A stretch of DNA of 49,875 bases from Halieaceae bacterium (lineage in GTDB: Bacteria; Pseudomonadota; Gammaproteobacteria; Pseudomonadales; Halieaceae), in contig JABIZW010000208.1 of NCBI GenBank assembly GCA_018666295.1, positions 1-49,875 of the forward strand, read 5' to 3'. Shown in pieces: positions 10,899 through 20,764 of this stretch (the stretch's first letter is position 1; each line of letters opens with the position of its first letter). A model generated the notes under the pieces. It was not told the origin of the DNA. It was given only the letters and a program-made list of their open reading frames with translations, and searched no databases. The translations under genes were made by a program, and so were the position numbers.

Positions 10899-11546
10899 CT
10901 AAACCCAGTAGGTTGTTTTCGTCATCACTTGGCTGGCGGTGCGCATGACCTGTTTAACTGGGGCTGAAAATTCGCTTCCGCCTTGTTCAAGCGCATGCGC
11001 ACCATGGCGCTCTTCCTCGGCCAGCATTTGCTGAAGAACCAGCTGCGATTTCCTGTCGTCTTCGGGGAGTTTTTGTAGATGTTCTTTTAAGTGAGCTGCC
11101 ACACCCTCTTCAGTCGCGTGCACAAACCCCAGGCTGACTTTGTCGCCAATCGCACCTGTGATTGCGCCCAAGGCATAAGAGCTCACAAAAAAGAGGGGGT
11201 TGAGCCGACTCGTGTGACTTCCTAATTCATGAAGACGCTCTTCGCACCAGTCAAGGTGGTCTTTCTCCTCTTGTGCCGCATGAAGAAGCGCCTCGCGTGT
11301 CTCATCGGACTTTGCGACCAATGCTTGGCCTCGATAAAGGGCTTGAGCACACACTTCACCGGTGTGGTTAATACGCATCAATCCGCCGGCATGCTGGCGC
11401 TCGGTATCCGTCAGTTCGGCTTCTGAGTGATCTTTCGCTGGAGAGGGTCGATCGCCCGACAGGGTATTGGTACCGCGCGCAACTTCCCTGAGCGCGGTGT
11501 CGAGGGTCGTAATCAGTCGGTCAAGGCTGTTGAGTTGTCGTTGCAT
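10899..11546 (-). CDS. coq7: 2-polyprenyl-3-methyl-6-methoxy-1,4-benzoquinone monooxygenase (Coq7)
   Basis: RINHTGEVCAQALYRGQAL...AQEEKDHLDWCEERLHELGS...MLAEEERHGAHALEQGG di-iron motifs. Confidence 0.94.
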   Translation of the reverse strand: MQRQLNSLDRLITTLDTALREVARGTNTLSGDRPSPAKDHSEAELTDTERQHAGGLMRINHTGEVCAQALYRGQALVAKSDETREALLHAAQEEKDHLDWCEERLHELGSHTSRLNPLFFVSSYALGAITGAIGDKVSLGFVHATEEGVAAHLKEHLQKLPEDDRKSQLVLQQMLAEEERHGAHALEQGGSEFSAPVKQVMRTASQVMTKTTYWV

Positions 11547-11577
11547 GGGCTACATACGTGCGTAAGAGGGTGATAGG

Positions 11578-12852
11578 TTAACGCTCTAAGGCGCGCCAGC
11601 CAATATCACGCCGGTATTTCATACCGTCCCAGCTGATATTTGCAGCCGCGTCATAACTGCGCGTCGCCGCCTCCGCTAGCGAGGGCGCCTTAGCCGTGAC
11701 ACACAAGACACGACCGCCTGCCGTCACCACGGCGCCACTGTCGCTGCGCGTACCCGCATGGAAAATTTTGACCGAGTCCGTTTCTTCGCCGAGCCCCTCA
11801 ATGGTGAGCCCAGAAGGACTTGAGGCTGGGTAATACGCCGACGCGAGTACCACCCCCATCGCCGGTTGATGACTCCATTGGGCTTGCTCATCTAAGAGCC
11901 GTCCGTCACAGGCTGCAATGCAGTGTGAGGTCAGATCGGATTCGAGCCGCATCATGATGGGCTGTGTTTCAGGGTCACCAAAGCGGCAATTGAACTCGAT
12001 CACCTTAGGAGAACCGGCCGAATCAATCATGAGCCCCGCGTACAGAAAGCCGCGATAACGGTGACCGTCTGCAAGCATTCCCTGCACTGTGGGGTTGATA
12101 ATGTCGTCCATGACGCGTTGATGGACCGTGTCTGTGACGACAGGGGCGGGAGAGTAAGCGCCCATGCCGCCCGTATTGGGCCCGGTGTCGCCCTCGCCAA
12201 CCCGCTTGTGGTCTTGGGAAGATGCCATGGTCAGCACGTCTGTACCGTCTACCATGACGATAAAACTCGCTTCCTCACCGTCTAAAAATTCTTCGACCAC
12301 CACCCGCGCACCGGCGTTGCCAAAAGCGTTGCCAGAGAGCATGTCGTGAACAGCCGTCTCGGCCTCGTCAACTGTCAGTGCGACAATGACACCTTTGCCG
12401 GCGGCTAATCCGTCCGCCTTTACGACGATTGGAGCGCCCTGTCTTTGAATGTAACGGCAGGCCTCCTCGGGGTCGGTAAAGGTTTCATAAGCACCGGTGG
12501 GAATCTGGTGTCTTGCAAGAAAGTCCTTGGTGAACGCCTTGGAGCCTTCGAGCTGCGCAGCGGCCGCACTGGGTCCAAAGCAGCGCAGTCCCTCGGCTTC
12601 AAAGCGGTCAACAATACCGTCTACCAGCGGTGCCTCAGGACCGATGACAGTGAGCTGGCAGTCATTGGCCTTAGCAAAATCGATAAGACCAGTGAAGTCG
12701 GAGGGGCTCAAGTCGACGTTTTGGCACCCTGCCTCGTGCGCAGTGCCCGCGTTCCCGGGGGCGACAAAGACCGTACTTACGTCTTGGGATTGCGCCAATT
12801 TCCAGGCTAAGGCGTGTTCACGACCTCCGCCACCTACCATCAGTACATTCAT
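11578..12852 (-). CDS. purD: Phosphoribosylamine-glycine ligase
   Basis: MNVLMVGGGGREHALAWKLAQS...VVKADGLAAGKGVIVA...FNCRFGDPETQPIMMRLESDL. Confidence 0.97.
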   Translation of the reverse strand: MNVLMVGGGGREHALAWKLAQSQDVSTVFVAPGNAGTAHEAGCQNVDLSPSDFTGLIDFAKANDCQLTVIGPEAPLVDGIVDRFEAEGLRCFGPSAAAAQLEGSKAFTKDFLARHQIPTGAYETFTDPEEACRYIQRQGAPIVVKADGLAAGKGVIVALTVDEAETAVHDMLSGNAFGNAGARVVVEEFLDGEEASFIVMVDGTDVLTMASSQDHKRVGEGDTGPNTGGMGAYSPAPVVTDTVHQRVMDDIINPTVQGMLADGHRYRGFLYAGLMIDSAGSPKVIEFNCRFGDPETQPIMMRLESDLTSHCIAACDGRLLDEQAQWSHQPAMGVVLASAYYPASSPSGLTIEGLGEETDSVKIFHAGTRSDSGAVVTAGGRVLCVTAKAPSLAEAATRSYDAAANISWDGMKYRRDIGWRALER

Positions 12853-12853
12853 A

Positions 12854-14428
12854 TTAGTGCCTAAAGTGCCTTACGCCGGTAAAGACCATGGCGATATCTG
12901 CGGCATTTGCAGCGGCAATGACCTCGTCATCGCGAATCGAGCCGCCCGGTTGGATAACCGCCTTGATTCCGCGCTCAGCCGCACTGTCAATGCCGTCTCT
13001 GAATGGGAAAAAGGCATCGGATGCCATCACGGCATCAGCCACCGAAAGGCCAGCATGCTCGGCCTTGATAGCAGCGATTCGCGCCGAGTTAACGCGCGAC
13101 ATCTGACCGGCGCCTACGCCGATAGTGCGCTCGTTAGCGGCATAGATAATGGCGTTAGATTTAACAAATTTGGCCACTCGCCACGCAAACAGTAAGTCGC
13201 GCATTTCTTGTTCGCTCGGGACTCTTTCGGAGACGACCGTCAGTTCATCCGCCAACAGAACATGGTCATCTCGGTCCTGAATCAGCAGTCCACCGTTCAC
13301 TTTTTTGAGGTCCCAGGTCGGGCGACTATCACCCCATTCTCCGGTCGACATCACCCGCACATTTGGTTTTGCGCGGGCGGCCTCAAGGGCGCTCTCTGAG
13401 ATCGATGGTGCCGTGATGACCTCGACAAACTGTGAATCAATAATGACCGACAAGGTCGTCGCATCGAGCTCACGATTAAAGGCAATAATGCCGCCAAAAG
13501 CGGATTCGGTGTCTGTTTCAAAAGCGAGACGGTAGGCGTCGAGTAAGTTGTCGGCCACTGCGACACCGCAGGGGTTTGCGTGTTTTACAATGACGCAAGC
13601 AGGCTCGGCGAATGACTTAACACATTCAATGGCGGCGTCCGAATCGGCAACATTGTTATAGCTCAGCGGCTTTCCCTGATGCAGAGTCGCCGTGCTGATC
13701 CCCGCCTCGGTGACGTGACGATCCACGTAGAAAGCCGCGTTTTGATGGGGGTTTTCGCCGTAGCGCATGACTGAGCTGCGGGTAAATTGGAAATTCGCGG
13801 TTCTTGGAAAGGCGTTGAGTTCCTCATCACCGACCCGCTTTCCCAGGTAGTTGGCAATGGCTCCGTCGTAGCCGGCAGTGTGCTCAAAGGCCTTCACAGC
13901 CAGATCAAACCGCGTCGCCTCGGTTGTACCGCCATAAGATGTAATTTCCGCCAACACGCAGCTAAAGTCTTCGTTGCTTACTAGAATGGTCACATCGCGA
14001 TGATTCTTGGCCGCCGCTCTCACCATGGTGGGGCCGCCTATATCGATATTTTCAATGGCGTCAGCCAGCGAGCAGTCTGGGTTGGCGACGGTGGACTCAA
14101 AGGGATAAAGGTTGACGACGACGAGGTCGATCGGTGCGATCTGATTGTTCACCATGATCTCGTCGTCTTTGCCGCGTCTGCCAAGAATCCCGCCGTGGAT
14201 TTTGGGATGTAACGTTTTGACCCGCCCATCCATCATCTCCGGGAACTCGGTGTGATCTGACACCTCAGTAACGGGGACGCCCGCTGACAATAGGAGTCGA
14301 CAGGTGCCGCCCGTTGAGAGAATTTCAACACCGTGTGCGGCCAGCGCTTGCGCGAAGCTCACGACACCTGTTTTATCGGAAACGCTAATGAGCGCGCGTT
14401 TAATGGGGGCGATTCTCGCCTCAGTCAT
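12854..14428 (-). CDS. purH: Bifunctional AICAR transformylase/IMP cyclohydrolase
   Basis: [32 protein letters not shown]...[20 protein letters not shown]...[17 protein letters not shown]. Confidence 0.98.
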   Translation of the reverse strand: MTEARIAPIKRALISVSDKTGVVSFAQALAAHGVEILSTGGTCRLLLSAGVPVTEVSDHTEFPEMMDGRVKTLHPKIHGGILGRRGKDDEIMVNNQIAPIDLVVVNLYPFESTVANPDCSLADAIENIDIGGPTMVRAAAKNHRDVTILVSNEDFSCVLAEITSYGGTTEATRFDLAVKAFEHTAGYDGAIANYLGKRVGDEELNAFPRTANFQFTRSSVMRYGENPHQNAAFYVDRHVTEAGISTATLHQGKPLSYNNVADSDAAIECVKSFAEPACVIVKHANPCGVAVADNLLDAYRLAFETDTESAFGGIIAFNRELDATTLSVIIDSQFVEVITAPSISESALEAARAKPNVRVMSTGEWGDSRPTWDLKKVNGGLLIQDRDDHVLLADELTVVSERVPSEQEMRDLLFAWRVAKFVKSNAIIYAANERTIGVGAGQMSRVNSARIAAIKAEHAGLSVADAVMASDAFFPFRDGIDSAAERGIKAVIQPGGSIRDDEVIAAANAADIAMVFTGVRHFRH

Positions 14429-14443
14429 AAAAATCCCTTTTGC

Positions 14444-14689
14444 TTATAAAAGCTTGTATTGGCGTAACTTCTTTCGCAATGTGCCACGGTTAAGACCGAG
14501 CATTGCTGCGGCTTTGCTTTGGTTGTTGGACGTGTACTGCATGACAACGCGCAGAAGGGGCTCTTCAACCTCCGCAAGCACAAGGGCGTAGAAATCGGTG
14601 GCGTCCTCGCCATCGAGCGTGTCAATAAACTGTTTGATCGCCGCTTCGGCCGCCACTTTAAGCGCGCCGTTGTTGGAGTCATCGGTCAT
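14444..14689 (-). CDS. fis: DNA-binding protein Fis
   Basis: 81 aa; VVMQYTSNNQSKAAAMLGLNRGTLRKKLRQYKLL; directly downstream of dusB. Confidence 0.95.
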   Translation of the reverse strand: MTDDSNNGALKVAAEAAIKQFIDTLDGEDATDFYALVLAEVEEPLLRVVMQYTSNNQSKAAAMLGLNRGTLRKKLRQYKLL

Positions 14690-15705
14690 GCGGCAAGCTC
14701 CGTCATGGTACTGCCGCCCTTAGCACTGCGAATGAGCTCAAAAATAAAGTCCTTGTGATCGCGCAGAAACGCCTCCTGAGCATCGGGCGAGGGTAAGGCA
14801 TTGAACGACGCCTTGAGCGCTCGGCAGTCCTGGCCCGCTTCAGCCTCTAAAAACCAGTTTACGTGTTTGCGTGCAATCTTATACCCCATGATCGCGCCGT
14901 GAAACGCGTGCAAGCGGCGAACGTGCCGTCTGAGAATATCGAATCGCTCGTCGGTACAGGGCCGAACGGCACCACCTTGCGACAACGACTGTGCAATAAG
15001 ACCGGGTAGCCAGAGCCGGCCTTGTGCGGCACGTCCAACCATGACTCCCGTCGCACCCGTATGATCAAGGACCTGGCGGGCTTTCTCGGGCGAATCGATA
15101 TCGCCATTGGCCAGTACCGGAATATCGACCGCCTGCACGATCTGCCGAAGGGTTTCGTATTCGGCGGCACCGTTAAATTTATCTGCCCGAGTACGGCCGT
15201 GCACAGTAAGCATTGCAATGCCGCAATCTTGGGCGATCTCGGCAATTTCCACGCCATTGCGGTGTTCTTGAGAGATCCCGGTGCGTATTTTTAGCGTTAC
15301 CGGCACGCTCACTGCGTTAATCGTCGCTTCAAGGATGCTCCTGACGAGTGCAGGATCGGCAAGAAGAGCAGACCCTGCTGCTTTTTTGCAGACCTTTTTG
15401 GCCGGACAGCCCATATTGATATCAATGACTTGTGCACCTTGATCGACGTTGTAGCGGGCTGCTTGTGCGAGGACTTCAGGGTTGTTTCCCACCAGCTGTA
15501 CCGAGTGCAGTCCTGCGGCTTTCGAGTGCTGCGCGCGTGAGGATGATTTACGTGACGAAGCCAGTGATAGGTCGGCGCTCATCATTTCACCAACCGCCAC
15601 ATCCGCCCCGTACTCAACGGCAAGCTGGCGCATTGGTAAGTCGGTCACACCCGCCATGGGTGCTAAAAAAACTGGAGTCTCTCGCGACAAGGAGCCAAGT
15701 TGCAT
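14686..15705 (-). CDS. dusB: tRNA-dihydrouridine synthase B
   Basis: FLAPMAGVTDLPMRQLAVEYGADVAVGEMMSADL...DINMGCPAKKVCKKAAGSALL...MVGRAAQGRLWL. Confidence 0.95.
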   Translation of the reverse strand: MQLGSLSRETPVFLAPMAGVTDLPMRQLAVEYGADVAVGEMMSADLSLASSRKSSSRAQHSKAAGLHSVQLVGNNPEVLAQAARYNVDQGAQVIDINMGCPAKKVCKKAAGSALLADPALVRSILEATINAVSVPVTLKIRTGISQEHRNGVEIAEIAQDCGIAMLTVHGRTRADKFNGAAEYETLRQIVQAVDIPVLANGDIDSPEKARQVLDHTGATGVMVGRAAQGRLWLPGLIAQSLSQGGAVRPCTDERFDILRRHVRRLHAFHGAIMGYKIARKHVNWFLEAEAGQDCRALKASFNALPSPDAQEAFLRDHKDFIFELIRSAKGGSTMTELAA

Positions 15706-15797
15706 GCGTGTAGCGCTTACGATCGGAAAGCGTCTAGTGTAAAGAAGCTGGGGTCAGTGTTGAAGTCTGGCGTTTGGGTAGTTTTAACCGCTTGCCG

Positions 15798-15823
15798 AAT
15801 GACTGCGGATCTTAGTAGTCATT
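15798..15823. repeat. Imperfect-loop inverted repeat AATGACT-(12 nt)-AGTCATT in dusB/aroQ intergenic region
   Basis: Direct reading: aatgact gcggatcttagt agtcatt. Confidence 0.5.
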
Positions 15824-15951
15824 AAAGCCAGCAAAAATCCCCTAACTTCGGTAAAAAACTACAGATTGGTCGTCTTTGGGTGAAATCGGTAGACACCGAA
15901 CGGGCGCTCGTAGAGACTCGAGGCCTGATTATTTTTTTAAGTGGTGTCTTT

Positions 15952-16389
15952 ATGGCCGACATCTTAGTGTTACACGGGCCTAACCTAAATCTGCTGGGTA
16001 CTCGCGAGCCCGAGGTCTACGGGCGTGAAAGCCTAGAGACGATTAATACACGGCTTGAGGCATTGGCTCTTCAGGCTGCGTCTTCATTGAAGGCGTTTCA
16101 AAGTAATTCTGAGGCTGCATTGATTGATGCGGTTCATGCAGCACGGCTTGAGGATACGCGTGGGATTATTATTAATCCTGCGGGACTCACGCACACCAGC
16201 GTTTCTTTGCGCGATGCGCTGGCTGGGGTCGCTATACCCTTTGTGGAAGTGCACCTATCAAATGTTTATTCGCGCGAACCGTTCAGACACCATAGTTTTT
16301 TCTCTGATCTTGCTGTGGGCGTTATTTCTGGGTTTGGCAGTGCTGGATACGATCACGCGCTGCACTTTTTACTGAACCAAAATCAATGA
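15952..16389 (+). CDS. aroQ: Type II 3-dehydroquinate dehydratase
   Basis: [35 protein letters not shown]...[16 protein letters not shown]...[20 protein letters not shown] extends to 15880 but 15952 is the conserved start. Confidence 0.95.
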   Translation: MADILVLHGPNLNLLGTREPEVYGRESLETINTRLEALALQAASSLKAFQSNSEAALIDAVHAARLEDTRGIIINPAGLTHTSVSLRDALAGVAIPFVEVHLSNVYSREPFRHHSFFSDLAVGVISGFGSAGYDHALHFLLNQNQ

Positions 16390-16425
16390 ATCGAGTAACA
16401 ATAAAGTAGTGAAAAAGGTGACCTT

Positions 16426-16881
16426 ATGGATATTCGTAAAGTAAAAAAATTAATTGAGCTGCTGGAGGCCTCCAGTGTCGACGAGATTGAGATTAAGGAA
16501 GGTGAAGAGTCGGTCCGGATCAGTCGCAATAAAGGAATGACAATGGCAGCGCCGATGGCTGCGCCTTTAATGCCTGCACCCATGGCCCCTATGCCAGCGG
16601 CGCAAGTCGCAGCGCCTGCTGCCCCGGACGTGAGCTCATCGAGTAGTGCCAATGCCGTGAAGTCACCCATGGTTGGCACGTTCTATCGTTCGCCAGGGCC
16701 AGAGGCGGCGCCGTTTGTCGAGGTGGGCCAAAGCGTGCGCGCCGGCGATGTCCTTTGCATTGTCGAGGCAATGAAAATGATGAATCAGATCGAGGCAGAC
16801 CACGCAGGAACGGTTACGGCAATCCATGCCGAGAACGGTGAGCCGGTTGAATTTGACCAGCCGCTGCTAACCGTTGAATAA
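16426..16881 (+). CDS. accB: Acetyl-CoA carboxylase biotin carboxyl carrier protein
   Basis: [34 protein letters not shown]; Ala/Pro/Met hinge; biotinyl motif [15 protein letters not shown]. Confidence 0.97.
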   Translation: MDIRKVKKLIELLEASSVDEIEIKEGEESVRISRNKGMTMAAPMAAPLMPAPMAPMPAAQVAAPAAPDVSSSSSANAVKSPMVGTFYRSPGPEAAPFVEVGQSVRAGDVLCIVEAMKMMNQIEADHAGTVTAIHAENGEPVEFDQPLLTVE

Positions 16882-16911
16882 GCGCCCCGTCTCGATTAAG
16901 GATAAACGCTC

Positions 16912-18258
16912 ATGTTGAAAAAGGTACTCATTGCAAACCGCGGTGAGATTGCACTGCGCATTTTGCGCGCCTGTCGCGAGTTGGATATTCCGACGGTTGC
17001 CGTGCACTCCACTGCAGACAGTCATCTAAAACACGTGCGACTTGCCGATGAGGCCGTGTGTATTGGACCGGCGCAATCGACCCAAAGTTACCTTCAAGCG
17101 CCCGCTATCTTAAGCGCTGCGGAAGTGACGGGTGCCGACGGTATACACCCTGGTTATGGTTTTTTGTCGGAGAATGCGGACTTTGCAGAGCAAGTAGAGC
17201 GCAGCGGTTTTAAGTTTATCGGCCCTCGGTCTGAGACCATTCGACTGATGGGCGATAAAGTGTCCGCAAAGCACCAGATGCGCAGGTCAGGGGTCCCCAC
17301 CGTTCCGGGTTCTGAAGGTGCGTTACCGGATGATCCCGAGGAAGTGCTGCGAATTGCCAGAGACATTGGCTATCCGGTGATTGTAAAGGCGGCCGCGGGC
17401 GGCGGCGGCCGCGGGATGAGAGTGGTGCACAACGAAGAAGTGTTGCTGTCATCCATTGAGGTGACGAAATCTGAGGCCGCAGCAGCATTTGGCTCGCCCG
17501 TCGTCTACATGGAAAAATTTTTGCAGCGGCCGCGACACGTCGAGATACAGATTCTCGCGGATGGACAAGGCCACGCGGTGCACTTAGGTGATCGAGATTG
17601 CTCGCTGCAACGGCGTCACCAAAAAATTATCGAAGAGGCGCCGGCGCCTGGTATTCCCCAAGCACTACGAGAGGAAGTGGGTAACGCCTGTGTACAGGCT
17701 TGTATCGATATGGGCTACACCGGCGCAGGTACGTTCGAATTTCTCTATGAGGATGGGCAGTTTTTCTTTATCGAAATGAATACGCGTATTCAGGTCGAAC
17801 ATCCGGTCACGGAGATGATTACCGGGATTGATATCGTCAAGCAGCAACTCCTTATTGCCGGCGGCCAGCCATTATCGATCACGCAAAACGATGTCAGTTT
17901 TAACGGGCACTCGGTGGAGTGTCGAATCAACGCGGAGGACCCACGGACGTTTATGCCGTCTCCGGGCGTTATTAAGACATTCCACGCGCCCGGCGGTCAC
18001 GGCGTTCGCGTCGATTCTCATATTTACAGTGGTTACGCGGTCCCGCCGCACTATGACAGCTTAATTGGTAAGCTCATCACGCACGGTGACACCCGTGAAA
18101 TTGCACTCAAAAAGATGCGTCAGGCGCTCGATGAGTTTGTGGTTGAGGGTATTAGAACGAACTCTGCCTTACACCGTGAGTTAGTTGTAGATCCATCATT
18201 TGTCGCCGGCGGAGTTAGTATTCACTATCTCGAGAGCAAGCTGGAACATGAGCATTGA
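16912..18258 (+). CDS. accC: Acetyl-CoA carboxylase biotin carboxylase subunit
   Basis: [33 protein letters not shown]...; [16 protein letters not shown]; full-length 448 aa. Confidence 0.98.
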   Translation: MLKKVLIANRGEIALRILRACRELDIPTVAVHSTADSHLKHVRLADEAVCIGPAQSTQSYLQAPAILSAAEVTGADGIHPGYGFLSENADFAEQVERSGFKFIGPRSETIRLMGDKVSAKHQMRRSGVPTVPGSEGALPDDPEEVLRIARDIGYPVIVKAAAGGGGRGMRVVHNEEVLLSSIEVTKSEAAAAFGSPVVYMEKFLQRPRHVEIQILADGQGHAVHLGDRDCSLQRRHQKIIEEAPAPGIPQALREEVGNACVQACIDMGYTGAGTFEFLYEDGQFFFIEMNTRIQVEHPVTEMITGIDIVKQQLLIAGGQPLSITQNDVSFNGHSVECRINAEDPRTFMPSPGVIKTFHAPGGHGVRVDSHIYSGYAVPPHYDSLIGKLITHGDTREIALKKMRQALDEFVVEGIRTNSALHRELVVDPSFVAGGVSIHYLESKLEHEH

Positions 18259-19154
18259 GTTCATCTGACTGGCAAGAGTGGGCGTTAGAAACACACTCGC
18301 CGCTGGTTGAACTACTCGAGGAATGGCTCTTTGATCGCGGCGCTTTAGCGGTCTCGCTTGAGGATAATGCGGACGAGCCGTTACTAGAACCGGGGCCGGG
18401 CGAAACACCACTTTGGCAAAACGTAGTGCTGACAGCATTGTTCGCAGGCGACGCTGACCTTTCATCGATCAAAGCGGCCCTGCCTCGCACATTATTGGCG
18501 GAAAACTCCAAGAGTGAGGTCTCGAGGCTTGAGGACCGAGAGTGGACGCGAGTGTGGATGGATGATTTTGCACCCATTCAAATGGGACCTCGGCTGTGGG
18601 TATGCCCCAGTTGGGCTGAGCCGCCTGCTGAAGCCTTGGTTAATGTCATGCTGGACCCAGGGCTTGCCTTCGGCACCGGCACGCATGCCACCACTGCCAT
18701 GTGCCTCGGCGCGTTAGACGCGGCAGTGAGTGGGGGCGAGTCAGTGGTCGACTATGGTTGCGGCTCGGGTATTCTGGCGATTGCGGCGCTGAAGTTGGGC
18801 GCATCCAAAGCCTTGGGCGTTGATAATGACCCCCAGGCCCTGGCTGCCAGTCGAGACAACGCCGCGCGAAATCAGATTAGTACGGATCAATTTGATGTGG
18901 TGATGCCTGAGGACGACTTGCTCTCGGCGTGGTCGAACGCCGCGAGTGTTGTGGTTGCCAATATCTTGGCAGGCCCACTGCTTTCGCTGGCGCACGAGCT
19001 GATTGAACTGACGGCTCCAGGTGGGCGACTGCTGCTGACAGGGGTATTGGAGGAACAGGCTGCTAAGTTGATCGAGCACTACGAGCATGTGGGCTTGGAC
19101 GTCGCCGATCGGCGCGACGGTTGGGTCCTGCTCTCGGGTGTAAAGCCGGCCTAA
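18255..19154 (+). CDS. prmA: Ribosomal protein L11 methyltransferase
   Basis: [22 protein letters not shown]...[33 protein letters not shown]. Confidence 0.95.
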   Translation: MSSSDWQEWALETHSPLVELLEEWLFDRGALAVSLEDNADEPLLEPGPGETPLWQNVVLTALFAGDADLSSIKAALPRTLLAENSKSEVSRLEDREWTRVWMDDFAPIQMGPRLWVCPSWAEPPAEALVNVMLDPGLAFGTGTHATTAMCLGALDAAVSGGESVVDYGCGSGILAIAALKLGASKALGVDNDPQALAASRDNAARNQISTDQFDVVMPEDDLLSAWSNAASVVVANILAGPLLSLAHELIELTAPGGRLLLTGVLEEQAAKLIEHYEHVGLDVADRRDGWVLLSGVKPA

Positions 19155-20218
19155 CCCTGTGCCAATAGTTCTCTGAGGTCGATCAGTGCGGCGTTCGCGC
19201 GCGAAAGATAACTCGCCATGACCAAGGAGTGATTGGCCCAAATTCCGAAACCTGACCCGTTGAGAATGACTGGACTCCAGACCGTTTGTTGGGTCGTTTC
19301 GAGCTCACGAATAATCTGACGGAGGCTGACAGCCGCATTTTTTTGTGCGAGAACCTCAGCAAAATCGACCTCAGCCGCTTTCAAGTAGTGGATCAGTGCA
19401 AAAGCTGCACCTCGTGATTCGAAGTAGACATTATCCACTTCATGCCAAGGTGTTTTTACAATAAATTCGCTCGTTTCACGCGTTGACTGGGTCGCCGCTG
19501 TATCACCCGCTAAGTCAGTATTAGCGCGACGCTGTCCCACGCTGGCGGACAGTCTTTGAGACAAACTGCCAAGACGCTTTTCAACCATGCCCAACCAAAA
19601 ACTCAGGTTGTCGGCACGCGCATAGAACTGAGCACCATCTTCACCTTGTTTTGGCAGTCGATTGAGGTAGGCCTCCAAGTACCGGCGTGCGTCGCGATAT
19701 TGTGATTCAGTAGACGGGAGTACCCAACTGGAGTTCTGGAAGTTGATTCGTGGCTCTGCCAACGTCAGGTCGACATCTTCTTGGGACTGGGACTGCGAGC
19801 GACTTAATACTTCGCGTAGGGCTCGCGCCAAGTCGCGAGACTGAATCAAAGCACCATATTCCCAGCTGGGCATGTTGTCTAAAAAAGCCCCTGGTGGCAC
19901 AACATCATTACTGATGTATCCCCCCTTTTTTTCAAGTAAAAGACGCGTTACCTCTAAAAGAGCCGATGTAGTGGCGGAGCCTGTGACGAGTGATTGGGAA
20001 GACTGGAGGTAGTCGGCTCGATTTTCAACCACATCGAAAGCGGCTGGCGGCCAGCTCCAGTACACGCCAAGGCCTATTACCACGAGCGCGTAAGCGGCGA
20101 AGACCCCTGTGACCATTCGCCGCCCACCCTTGCTGCGCAACAGACTCAGTGAATCACCTTCGGGAAGAAATCCGCGAATGCTTGCTAACGCCTGTGAAAA
20201 ACGAGCTCTAAGTGTCAT
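19151..20218 (-). CDS. DUF2333 family protein
   Basis: One N-terminal TM then VENRADYLQSSQSLVTGSATTSALLEVTRLLLEKKGGYISNDVVPPGAFLDNMPSWEYGALIQSRDLARALRE, typical of DUF2333. Confidence 0.82.
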   Translation of the reverse strand: MTLRARFSQALASIRGFLPEGDSLSLLRSKGGRRMVTGVFAAYALVVIGLGVYWSWPPAAFDVVENRADYLQSSQSLVTGSATTSALLEVTRLLLEKKGGYISNDVVPPGAFLDNMPSWEYGALIQSRDLARALREVLSRSQSQSQEDVDLTLAEPRINFQNSSWVLPSTESQYRDARRYLEAYLNRLPKQGEDGAQFYARADNLSFWLGMVEKRLGSLSQRLSASVGQRRANTDLAGDTAATQSTRETSEFIVKTPWHEVDNVYFESRGAAFALIHYLKAAEVDFAEVLAQKNAAVSLRQIIRELETTQQTVWSPVILNGSGFGIWANHSLVMASYLSRANAALIDLRELLAQG

Positions 20219-20251
20219 TTAATACCGATTCCTCTTGCGACAGTGGCCACC

Positions 20252-20764
20252 TTAATGGTGTTTCATCGACGCGCGATGTTTGGTGACAGAGAATTCATTG
20301 CACACCGGCGCATTGTTCTCCAGCGTAAAGCAGATGTCGATGCTTTGTGCGTCGGTGAGAGGCTCACTGAGCTTCATCAACATAATATGCGTGCCGCCCG
20401 GCGTGAGATGAGTACGCTCACCGGCGTTAAGCGTCAGCTTTGGTACCGGCCGCATTGTTGCGCGATCTCTCTCAATGCGCGTTTCGTGAACTGACGTGTG
20501 TGCGGTAACGTCGCTTGTGACACCCGTAATGACCAAGGTTTCGTTGCTCATATTTTGCAGTGTGGCGTAGGCCGCGGTCATCATTTTTCCAGGAGGTGTT
20601 GCACGTACCCACGCATCAGAAACCGACAGATCGGCCGCCCATGTTTGGGGGCTTAGCGCCAAAACCGACGTTAAAAGAAATAGGGTTTGCTTGTGCATCG
20701 TACGCCTCGTGTATTGCTTCGTGTCTACACGTAAAAAAATGGGGTGCTCATCGCGCATTTTCAA
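20252..20764 (-). CDS. Copper chaperone PCu(A)C family protein
   Basis: Signal peptide; SDAWVRATPPGKMMTAAYATLQNMSNETL...HTSVHETRIERDRATMRPVPKLTLNAGERTHLTPGGTHIMLMKL (His/Met copper motif). True start probably MHKQTLFLLTS. Confidence 0.9.
   Translation of the reverse strand: MKMRDEHPIFLRVDTKQYTRRTMHKQTLFLLTSVLALSPQTWAADLSVSDAWVRATPPGKMMTAAYATLQNMSNETLVITGVTSDVTAHTSVHETRIERDRATMRPVPKLTLNAGERTHLTPGGTHIMLMKLSEPLTDAQSIDICFTLENNAPVCNEFSVTKHRASMKHH

Noticed and set aside
16540-16640. Repetitive gcgccg/atggc/cct sequence in accB
   Set aside because: Normal Ala/Pro/Met-rich flexible hinge of the biotin carboxyl carrier protein.
17386-17420. GC-rich ggcggccgcgggcggcggcggccgcggg stretch in accC
   Set aside because: Encodes the Gly-rich ATP-grasp loop ([12 protein letters not shown]); explained by coding constraint.
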